The translations under genes and the position numbers were made by a program. 9,529 nt of DNA, from assembly GCA_023251275.1 (NCBI GenBank), contig JAHEZC010000056.1, positions 1 through 9,529 of the forward strand, in the 5' to 3' direction. The stretch comes from Parafilimonas sp. (GTDB taxonomy: Bacteria; Bacteroidota; Bacteroidia; Chitinophagales; Chitinophagaceae). Numbering within the stretch: the stretch's first letter is position 1; each line of letters starts with the position of its first letter. Positions 1 to 4,666 of this stretch are shown piece by piece. The notes beneath the pieces were generated by a model. The model ran no database searches. It was not told the origin of the DNA and worked only from the letters and a program-made list of their open reading frames with translations.

Positions 1-574
1 TTTTTTCCAATAATTCATTTTTAAATTTCTCGCTGTCAAACTGGAGATTGAGCCCGGTAAAATTTCTGAAAAGAGAAGAATTGCTGAATTTCGTTGTAAA
101 GGAAACTCTTAGGGGATATTGATCTTTTAACGTGACATCAAGATAAGTGCTTATTGTATGCTGATAGATGTCGTTCTCAATATAAGGAGTATCAATATTT
201 GATTGATAATAAACATCATAATAAATATTTCCGTGAATTTTTATAAACGATTGTACGGAAGCCTTATCTACTTTCGCATCAATCTGTCCTGTTTCTTTCC
301 TGATTGTCGCTGCACTTACTGTAACCTGGTGTCCCGTATCTATGTAAATAAAAGTAAATGCATTATAAAACACGCGTCCCGAGCTGATTGTGATTACTTT
401 AAAAGTATCGCTGAATAAATGGATTTTGATATGATCGGGATAATAGCTTTTTATGAAATACCGAACAGATTTGTGCAGCGCTGAATCAGCATGATTGATT
501 TGACTTAAAATCTGGCAAGGGATGATCAACATGCATAATATAATTACACCAAACCGCATAGAGGCAGAATGCAT
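1..574 (-). CDS. Partial secreted or envelope protein, unknown family (N-terminal part)
   Basis: This is an open frame on the minus strand from an ATG at 574-572 to the window edge, 191 codons without a stop. The 3' end is missing. An in-frame stop lies at 580-578, so the start is this ATG or a second one at 559-557 (codon 6). The first 30 residues have a hydrophobic stretch (RFGVIILCMLIIPCQILS) like a signal peptide. Its final cysteine, at about residue 20, could be a lipoprotein or an ordinary cleavage context. The remainder is rich in aromatic and beta-forming residues and ends with a segment of the type FTGLNLQFDSEKF. I do not recognise a named family. An extracytoplasmic protein of Bacteroidota is the most that can be inferred. 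No Shine-Dalgarno is visible, which is usual in this phylum. The reading frame is certain in practice; the function is not. Confidence 0.75.
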   Translation of the reverse strand, partial: MHSASMRFGVIILCMLIIPCQILSQINHADSALHKSVRYFIKSYYPDHIKIHLFSDTFKVITISSGRVFYNAFTFIYIDTGHQVTVSAATIRKETGQIDAKVDKASVQSFIKIHGNIYYDVYYQSNIDTPYIENDIYQHTISTYLDVTLKDQYPLRVSFTTKFSNSSLFRNFTGLNLQFDSEKFKNELLEK

Positions 575-592
575 TTTTTACAGAAATAATAA

Positions 593-658
593 GACTAAGA
601 GATTAGTTTCAACAGGGCACAGAAAGACTACATGACTAAAGGATTAGCTTTACAAGGG
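593..658. repeat. Imperfect direct repeat, 2 x 25 bp, period 41
   Basis: The segments 593-617 and 634-658 both start gactaa and end in aggg after a central gattag, and match at 19 of 25 positions. A third gattag occurs at 664-669. The repeat sits between the start of the left partial gene and its possible promoter, so it would lie in that gene's leader. It may be a decayed duplication or a binding-site pair; nothing else identifies it. Confidence 0.4.
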
Positions 659-684
659 AACCAGATTAGCATTGGATTCGAACA

Positions 685-717
685 CAAAGTTTAAATAACA
701 TTTTTCAGATTAACAAA
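685..717 (-). promoter_or_regulatory. Possible Bacteroidota promoter for the leftward partial gene
   Basis: On the minus strand a TTTG at 717-714 is followed after 20 nt by TAAACTTTG at 693-685. This resembles the -33 TTTG and -7 TAnnTTTG pair of Bacteroidota sigma factor promoters, but with one extra base inside the -7 box. It lies 111 nt upstream of the ATG at 574, so the leader would be long. This is a pattern match in AT-rich DNA only. Confidence 0.25.
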
Positions 718-1000
718 TTTTTTTTGAAATTTTATTTTTTTAGTAGATACAATTCATAAAATCTTATATATACTTTATGCTAGCGTTCAGATAACTATTC
801 AAAGATCACACTATATAATCTTGCATTTAAGGAGAGGTAATTATCAGGCCGTCATTACTTGGCTTGAAAAGAAAAATTAAATTAGAATTGATGAATTCTA
901 CCTATTGCGAAATGTGTGTACACGAGAAAATTTTTACTTAGGGGCTGCTGTTTAACACAGAATGTCAATCCAGCATGCATTTCAAGGCAAAATTGATTTT

Positions 1001-1048
1001 TTAAGTGCAAGGCTTTCTAAACAAATCCTTTAAAACCCTTGCACTTAA
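1001..1048. repeat. Perfect 12-bp inverted repeat with 24-nt spacer
   Basis: The left arm ttaagtgcaagg (1001-1012) is the exact reverse complement of ccttgcacttaa (1037-1048). After one C/C mismatch, three more A/T pairs (1014-1016 with 1033-1035) can extend the stem. Read on the plus strand a short T run follows (1049-1053), so it could end transcription entering from the left. It could equally be an operator or structured leader element about 100 nt upstream of the ATG at 1149. The arms are too long to be expected by chance, but the role is open. Confidence 0.5.
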
Positions 1049-1148
1049 TTTTTGAGTAAATATTTTAAACTTAATTTTTATTTATTTTTTTTCAAAAAAA
1101 GGTTGAAAAAAGCTAAAGCAACTTGAATTACCAATTTTTAGCCAAAAA

Positions 1149-1403
1149 ATGGAGTACCCGAATTTTTTAGGACTTAAACAGCAGTCCCTACTTATCAAAA
1201 ACAATCCCGACCTGATCACTTTTTATACCGATCTGACAATTAATTTCATAAGGCATTGTTTATTTTGCTATTATTCCGATATAAAACCCTGTGACTGCAT
1301 GCCATACCAGCAGTATGGCCTCACGAAAATGCCCGACCTTGCATTATCCTTTGCACAGACTGGATTATCTGATATTCCGGCGCCTGCATCCCCAGCTACT
1401 TAA
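1149..1403 (+). CDS. N-terminal fragment of the frameshifted hypothetical gene
   Basis: This 84-codon ORF starts at ATG 1149; an in-frame TGA at 1104-1106 bounds it upstream. Residues 1-70 or so look like real protein, including a run LITFYTDLTINFIRHCLFCYY and a conserved-looking KMPDLALSFAQT. The last dozen residues (proline- and alanine-rich) appear to be read out of frame after a one-base shift near 1362. The true continuation is in the overlapping ORF that ends at 1770. No signal peptide or known domain is visible, and no Shine-Dalgarno precedes it. Taken alone it is unlikely to be a complete gene. Confidence 0.45.
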   Translation: MEYPNFLGLKQQSLLIKNNPDLITFYTDLTINFIRHCLFCYYSDIKPCDCMPYQQYGLTKMPDLALSFAQTGLSDIPAPASPAT

Positions 1404-1770
1404 AGAAGCATGCGAACTGGGAATTGACAATACTATTTTTTGGGAAGAGGCCTTAGAAAAAGCAGCAAGCATAAGGTTATCTCTACTTGACAAAATGATA
1501 TTTGCAAAGCGTAAGAAAGAAGTTAGTGTTATCATTTTAACCATGCAGGCCGGTTGTATCAACCTTTCGGATACAATATCACAATATAATGTTTCCCTCG
1601 AAGAACTTTCTATAGACAAAAAAGAAACTTTACAATGGCTGCAGCGTTATGAAAATATCCAACGACACCTGCTGGAAGCAATCTCATTTATGGCCTATCA
1701 TTTGCCAGTTATTTTGATAACAGCCAGCATATACCAAAGCAATGGCTTGCGACCGATATGGAAAATTTAG
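1291..1770 (+). CDS. Middle fragment of the frameshifted hypothetical gene
   Basis: This ORF is 159 codons long, but its first 25 or so overlap the preceding fragment in another frame and look spurious (cysteine- and serine-rich). Protein-like sequence begins at about DYLIFRRLHPQLLKEACE, continues through helical segments such as IFWEEALEKAASIRL, and reaches LQWLQRYENIQRHLLEA and MAYHLP. After the T run at 1712-1715 the frame again looks wrong, and it stops at 1770, overlapping the next ATG by 13 nt. The overlap could be taken as translational coupling of two genes. I think a lost T is likelier, because the frame upstream of that ATG reads as sensible protein for about 15 codons. Confidence 0.45.
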   Translation: MTACHTSSMASRKCPTLHYPLHRLDYLIFRRLHPQLLKEACELGIDNTIFWEEALEKAASIRLSLLDKMIFAKRKKEVSVIILTMQAGCINLSDTISQYNVSLEELSIDKKETLQWLQRYENIQRHLLEAISFMAYHLPVILITASIYQSNGLRPIWKI

Positions 1771-2525
1771 ATTTGAAACTTGAAGAAATAAAAATGCTTT
1801 TACCAGGCTTGTGCAGAAATAATAAATTGTGCAGGGCGCTGCTTTTATCATTGAAAGAATTTGCAGACCAGAACAGATCAAGGCCATATACCTACCGAAA
1901 GTTTGCTTACCTGAAAGAACTTTTACTGTCACTTGAAAAGCTCAGCATTAACTCCCGTAGTGATGAATTTTGTCTAATGCTTGAAAAACTACTTATGGAA
2001 ATGAATTTCAATCATCCTTTTTTTGCAGAATATATTTCCAATAAGCTTAGCGCAAAAGCGGAAGAATATGAAACTGTGCAGGAAAAGATTGAGTTTTGGC
2101 GCGGATGCCAGAAAGAATTTGCTCCATTCGAGATTAAACCATCATTGTCATTAAACCCCGATGCACCTTCCTTAAAAACCAGTCTTACAGAAATCATTAC
2201 CAGTGGGTTGGCCTCATTGGAAAAGCAAACAATGCAACAACGACAGCAAGGGAGCAATGAAGCAATGAAAGGCGAGAAAATTGAAACCAAGTTATCTGTG
2301 TCACAATTGGCAGTATTTCTCCGACTTGCAGCAGAAGAAGGTATTATAGTGCATAAAAACCAGTCGGATATATTCAGGCGGGTGGCAGCGACATTTCAGA
2401 CAGCAAAAACAGACACAATTTCTGTACAAAGCCTGCGGGGTAAATATCATTCTCCTGAAAGGGCAGCCACCGATATCGTAAAGGATTATCTGATCGGGAT
2501 GATGAATAGATTGAGAAGATTGTAG
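1758..2525 (+). CDS. C-terminal fragment of the frameshifted gene; RteC-like C-terminal region (tentative)
   Basis: This is a 255-codon ORF with no signal peptide and no membrane segment. Residues 1-65 are helical and leucine-rich (LEEIKMLLPGLCRNNKLCRALLL). Residues 80-120 include a MNFNHPFFAEYI stretch followed by a glutamate/lysine-rich helix. A low-complexity linker follows near 155-175 with glutamines. The last 75 residues (LSVSQLAVFLRLAAEEGII, then NQSDIFRRVAATF, then SLRGKYHSPE and a final basic helix) look like a compact helical domain of the kind found at the C-terminus of RteC-like proteins, which control excision and tetracycline-linked genes of Bacteroides conjugative transposons. 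That similarity is from memory and weak. It may be expressed alone from ATG 1758, or it may be the end of the longer gene. Confidence 0.6.
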   Translation: MENLDLKLEEIKMLLPGLCRNNKLCRALLLSLKEFADQNRSRPYTYRKFAYLKELLLSLEKLSINSRSDEFCLMLEKLLMEMNFNHPFFAEYISNKLSAKAEEYETVQEKIEFWRGCQKEFAPFEIKPSLSLNPDAPSLKTSLTEIITSGLASLEKQTMQQRQQGSNEAMKGEKIETKLSVSQLAVFLRLAAEEGIIVHKNQSDIFRRVAATFQTAKTDTISVQSLRGKYHSPERAATDIVKDYLIGMMNRLRRL

Positions 2526-2570
2526 CGTTCCCGCCTTCGCGGGAATGACGGCGCCTTCGCGGGAATGACG
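2526..2570. repeat. REP-like tandem repeat with GC-rich hairpin
   Basis: A 19-bp unit, cgccttcgcgggaatgacg, occurs at 2532-2550 and again at 2552-2570. The first copy with its upstream flank forms a hairpin: ttcccgc (2528-2534), loop cttc, gcgggaa (2539-2545). It begins one base after the stop codon at 2523-2525 and is far more GC-rich than its surroundings. The core closely resembles dispersed extragenic palindromes (attcccgc-gaaggcggga type) known from many genomes. It may also act as a partial terminator or mRNA 3'-end stabiliser, though no T tract follows. Confidence 0.65.
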
Positions 2571-2627
2571 AGCACTGATTAATTAAAAATAATTTTCATA
2601 ACTCAATACAGGACTGCATTTGGCGCG

Positions 2628-2678
2628 GGTTATATAACCTTTGTAACTGTTTTTTGCGTATTGCAGGCTTTATTTTTG
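2628..2678 (+). promoter_or_regulatory. Possible promoter and operator for the MARQKG-family gene
   Basis: TATTTTTG at 2671-2678 matches the Bacteroidota -7 consensus TAnnTTTG exactly. The nearest TTG is at 2654-2656, only 14 nt upstream, which is short for a -33 box. A perfect 12-bp palindrome, ggttatataacc, lies at 2628-2639, where an operator for a dimeric regulator could sit. The leader to the ATG at 2792 would be about 105 nt. Confidence 0.3.
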
Positions 2679-2729
2679 GTTTCTGTGTGAAAGGTAAAGA
2701 AATCCCGAGAAGACTTACCCGGATCATGG

Positions 2730-2746
2730 CTCCGTCCGCGGCGGAG
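2730..2746. repeat. GC-rich imperfect palindrome in the leader
   Basis: The 17-bp element ctccgtccgcggcggag is nearly self-complementary around its centre, with one G/T pair. It stands out in an AT-rich leader 46 bp before the ATG at 2792. It resembles dispersed extragenic palindromes and may fold in the mRNA; no function can be assigned. Confidence 0.35.
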
Positions 2747-2791
2747 AATATCAATAAATCAATTTTTTAAACAATCTAAAAATGTTTAGTT

Positions 2792-3547
2792 ATGGCACGT
2801 CAAAAAGGTATCATCCCTCTACAGGGTACGATCGGTAACATTAATTTCTTTAAAAGCGGTGACGGATATATGGCCCGCGAAAAAGGTGGCGTATCGGCAG
2901 ATAAAATAGCCAATGACCCTGTTTTTGAACGGACAAGGGAAAACAATGCTGAGTTTGGCAGGGCGGGTAAAGCATCGAAAGTATTACGCACTGCGTTTCG
3001 ACCGCTGCTGCAAAAGGCTTCTGACAATCGTATGATCAGCAGGCTGTTAACCAAAATGCTCGAGGTGATACACGAAGATGGAGTGAATCTTCGCGGACAA
3101 CGGAATGTAATTGACGGAGAGGCAACTATGCTCGAGGGATTTGAATTCAATATTAACAGCAGGCTCAGTGCTGTGTTTCATGCAAACTACACTATTACTC
3201 TCACCAGAGCTACCGGTGTATTGAGCGTTAATATACCTGCCTTTGTCCCGGCAGAAAGGATCGCCGCACCGCAAGGTACCACTCATGTGCGACTGTCTTT
3301 GGGCGGCAGCGACATTGATTTTGAGAATGAGATTGTTAGCGCTGAAAACGTTCAAACTGATTTCATCGCCTGGAACAACCAGATGGTGACGCTGCCTGAC
3401 CTGACGGTCAATCTTCCTGCGGCAAGTACCCATCCGTTATTCGGCTTACTTTCAATAGAATTTTTACAGGATGTGAACGGCGCGAAATACCCTTTGAAAA
3501 ATGGCAAATTTAATGCGAGCTCTCTAATTAAAGTGGATAACCAGTAA
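2792..3547 (+). CDS. Conserved Bacteroidota protein of unknown function (MARQKG family)
   Basis: A 251-residue protein starts at ATG 2792 after an A-rich leader with no Shine-Dalgarno. I recognise it as a family widespread in Bacteroidota and without a known role. The signature is at the N-terminus: MARQKG at 1-6, a GTIGNINFFKS strand pair at 12-22, GYMAREKGGVS at 25-35, then DPVFERTREN at 42-51. Residues 52-95 are helical (EFGRAGKASKVLRTAFRPLL). A turn with RGQRNVIDGE follows at 101-110. The remainder, 112-251, is largely beta, ending in a PLKNGKFNASSLIKV strand pair. There is no signal peptide, membrane helix or catalytic motif, so a cytoplasmic structural or assembly protein is likelier than an enzyme. 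That is inference from composition. It is followed at 102 nt by a small membrane protein on the same strand, probably a functional partner. The length looks complete. Confidence 0.85.
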   Translation: MARQKGIIPLQGTIGNINFFKSGDGYMAREKGGVSADKIANDPVFERTRENNAEFGRAGKASKVLRTAFRPLLQKASDNRMISRLLTKMLEVIHEDGVNLRGQRNVIDGEATMLEGFEFNINSRLSAVFHANYTITLTRATGVLSVNIPAFVPAERIAAPQGTTHVRLSLGGSDIDFENEIVSAENVQTDFIAWNNQMVTLPDLTVNLPAASTHPLFGLLSIEFLQDVNGAKYPLKNGKFNASSLIKVDNQ

Positions 3548-3563
3548 TCCTGTGGCAGCAACC

Positions 3564-3587
3564 AAGCTCCTGCAACAGCGGGAGCTT
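3564..3587 (+). terminator. Stem-loop between the MARQKG-family gene and the small membrane gene
   Basis: The arms aagctcctgc (3564-3573) and gcgggagctt (3578-3587) pair over 10 bp with one T/G pair and a 4-nt aaca loop. The stem begins 17 nt after the stop codon. Only a weak T run follows (3596-3599), so it may be a leaky terminator or a processing/stability hairpin that sets the ratio of the two genes. Confidence 0.5.
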
Positions 3588-3636
3588 TACATAGGTTTTA
3601 AAAACCGGTAAAATCATCGGTATTGCATTTGGAAAA

Positions 3637-3644
3637 AAGGAGGG
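3637..3644 (+). promoter_or_regulatory. Strong Shine-Dalgarno site, unusual for this phylum
   Basis: AAGGAGGG at 3637-3644 lies 4 nt before the ATG at 3649 and contains the full AAGGAGG core. The other starts in this window have no comparable site. Bacteroidota mostly initiate without Shine-Dalgarno pairing because the anti-Shine-Dalgarno tail of 16S rRNA is sequestered on the ribosome, so a site this strong is notable. It also supports the choice of this start. Confidence 0.7.
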
Positions 3645-3648
3645 TAAC

Positions 3649-3837
3649 ATGAACAACCAAACGGGAAATAATCTTTCAGCGCTGATAGCAACCCTGGCGG
3701 GTACGCTTTGCGGATTATATAATTCCCTTCATCTTGAAGATTTCGTCAAAACCATCATTCTCACTGCCGTGGGAGCGGCCGTCAGTTTCGCAGTTTCGTT
3801 CCTGCTGCATAAAATAGCAAAAAGGATAAAGTGGTAG
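3649..3837 (+). CDS. Small two-helix membrane protein (62 aa), holin-like in shape
   Basis: A 62-residue protein with a polar N-terminus (NNQTGNN), a first hydrophobic helix at about 9-25 (LSALIATLAGTLCGLY), a short loop with one acidic pair (HLEDFVK), a second helix at about 35-54 (TIILTAVGAAVSFAVSFLL) and a basic tail (KIAKRIKW). Such a helical hairpin with a positively charged end is the general shape of small holins and of membrane anchors. The resemblance is topological only. Similar small proteins follow MARQKG-family genes in other Bacteroidota, as far as I recall, and the placement here fits a two-gene unit closed by the terminator at 3843-3874. The very strong ribosome site implies high or specially controlled synthesis. 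Function unknown. Confidence 0.8.
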   Translation: MNNQTGNNLSALIATLAGTLCGLYNSLHLEDFVKTIILTAVGAAVSFAVSFLLHKIAKRIKW

Positions 3838-3842
3838 GCGTT

Positions 3843-3874
3843 AAAGGTTCTTCCGATTCCGGGGGAACCTTTTA
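3843..3874 (+). terminator. Intrinsic terminator after the small membrane gene
   Basis: The arms 3843-3854 and 3861-3872 pair over 12 bp, including two G/T pairs (aaaggttc with gaaccttt outside, ttcc with gggg inside), around a 6-nt loop. The right arm runs into TTTTATT. The stem begins 5 nt after the stop codon of the 62-aa gene and marks the right end of the accessory block. On the minus strand the same hairpin lacks a T tract but may still help stop transcription from rsmG. Confidence 0.75.
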
Positions 3875-3991
3875 TTCAGATGCAATGAAAAAATATTAGC
3901 TATTGGATTCAGGAGCTGCACAATCAAAGCCCGGAGTGGATCGGGTATTGCGTTTATTGCAGGTGAAACCAATGGATATCGCAAGCCTTTT

Positions 3992-4627
3992 TTATGCTCC
4001 CACATGCAGCAAATACTTTTCCTTAAAATATTCTTCCTTAAAAATTTTATCTATCTCAATCATTCGCGGCCGTAAACCGCTTTCGGAAATTTCCTGTGCA
4101 AGGTCACCTCCTTTTAAACAGATCAATCCGTTACTTAAATTTGACGTTTGACGTTTGACATTTGACGTTTTCAATAATGGCTTACTCCATTTCCATAATT
4201 CTTTCAACGGCGCCACAGCACGTGACACAACAAAATCAAATTTGCGGTTTTGGATTGCTTCAGCACGTATGTTTTGCAATGTTATATTTTTCAGTCCTAT
4301 TGCATTTGAAACGGCCTCAGCTACTTTCAGTTTTTTTGCAATGCTGTCCACAAGATGAAAATGCACTTCAGGAAAAAAAATAGCAAGGGGAATACCGGGA
4401 AAACCGCCGCCTGTACCTATGTCAATGATCTCAGTGCCTCTTGCAAAATCAATTACTGCCGCAATGCTCAGTGAATGCAGCACATGTTTTTCATAAAGAC
4501 TATTTATATCTTTTCTTGAGATGATATTGATCCTGCTGTTCCATTCTTTGTATAAATGATCCAATGCAGCAAACTGTTTAAGCTGCGTGTCTGTAAACCC
4601 GGAAAAATATTTCAGAATGATCTCCAT
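3992..4627 (-). CDS. rsmG: 16S rRNA (guanine-527 N7)-methyltransferase RsmG
   Basis: RsmG (GidB) uses S-adenosylmethionine to methylate N7 of G527 in the 530 loop of 16S rRNA. The 211-residue length is normal. Visible marks are NSRINIISRKDINSLYEKHVLHSL at 30-53, the methyltransferase glycine motif IDIGTGGGFPGIPLA at 68-82, an acidic strand end LVDS at 92-95, SRAVAPL at 135-141 and LKGGDL at 171-176. ATG 4627 is the natural start. The gene follows the glycosyltransferase by 39 nt on the same strand and is probably cotranscribed with it. The oddity is residues 153-163 (KTSNVKRQTSN), encoded by four copies of a 7-bp repeat placed between the SRAVAPL and KGGDL blocks. The insert keeps the frame and probably lies in a surface loop, but any change of one unit would break the gene. 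Loss of RsmG is known to give low-level streptomycin resistance. Confidence 0.95.
   Translation of the reverse strand: MEIILKYFSGFTDTQLKQFAALDHLYKEWNSRINIISRKDINSLYEKHVLHSLSIAAVIDFARGTEIIDIGTGGGFPGIPLAIFFPEVHFHLVDSIAKKLKVAEAVSNAIGLKNITLQNIRAEAIQNRKFDFVVSRAVAPLKELWKWSKPLLKTSNVKRQTSNLSNGLICLKGGDLAQEISESGLRPRMIEIDKIFKEEYFKEKYLLHVGA
4140..4170. repeat. 7-bp tandem repeat inside rsmG (four units plus ttt)
   Basis: The plus strand reads tttgacg, tttgacg, tttgaca, tttgacg, then ttt. On the coding strand the unit is cgtcaaa. Three units make 21 bp and encode seven residues of the TSNVKRQ cycle. One unit differs by one base. Because 7 is not a multiple of 3, gain or loss of a unit shifts the rsmG frame. 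Confidence 0.9.
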
Positions 4628-4666
4628 GCGTTGCTTTCTTTTTGCAAGTAAAGAACAGGAAAGAAA

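Larger units (their letters stand above)
575..1148. other. AT-rich spacer of 574 bp with no convincing gene
   Basis: No ORF with protein-like composition was found here on either strand. The stretch contains the direct repeat at 593-658, a possible leftward promoter at 685-717, a Shine-Dalgarno-like AAGGAGAG at 829-836 that is not followed by a normal start codon, and the inverted repeat at 1001-1048. It separates the leftward partial gene from the rightward accessory block and so must hold the promoters for both. Confidence 0.6.
1149..2525 (+). pseudogene. Frameshifted conserved hypothetical gene (about 459 codons, two compensating indels)
   Basis: Three overlapping ORFs (1149-1403, 1291-1770, 1758-2525) read best as one gene. 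The first and third share a frame and the middle one is shifted by one. Protein-like sequence passes from the first to the second near 1360-1363: dropping one G of the GG in actgga joins SFAQT to DYLIFRRLHPQLL. It passes from the second to the third in the TTTT at 1712-1715: adding one T joins YHLPVI to FDNSQHIPKQWLATDM, which runs into the ATG of the third ORF. The sequence beyond each junction in the abandoned frame looks random. The restored product is helical and soluble, with a C-terminal region (from about 2290) that recalls RteC-like regulators of Bacteroidota mobile elements. Either the gene is decaying or the two indels are sequence errors. The family assignment is tentative. Confidence 0.6.

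Noticed and set aside
203..418. 71-codon plus-strand ORF
   Set aside because: It lies opposite the leftward partial gene, whose composition is far more protein-like.
829..941. Shine-Dalgarno-like AAGGAGAG followed by a short open frame (codons from 840, ATG at 891, stop at 939-941)
   Set aside because: The only codon at a good distance is ATT, and the ATG-started peptide has just 16 residues with no recognisable character.
1758..1770. 13-nt ATG/stop overlap as translational coupling of two separate genes
   Set aside because: The frame upstream of this ATG reads as plausible protein back to about 1712, so a one-base indel explains the overlap better. Coupling is not excluded.
3903..4151. 82-codon plus-strand ORF reading MDSGAAQSK
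   Set aside because: Most of it is antisense to rsmG, and it has no start signal or family resemblance. The stretch 3875-3991 between the terminator and rsmG holds nothing I can support.
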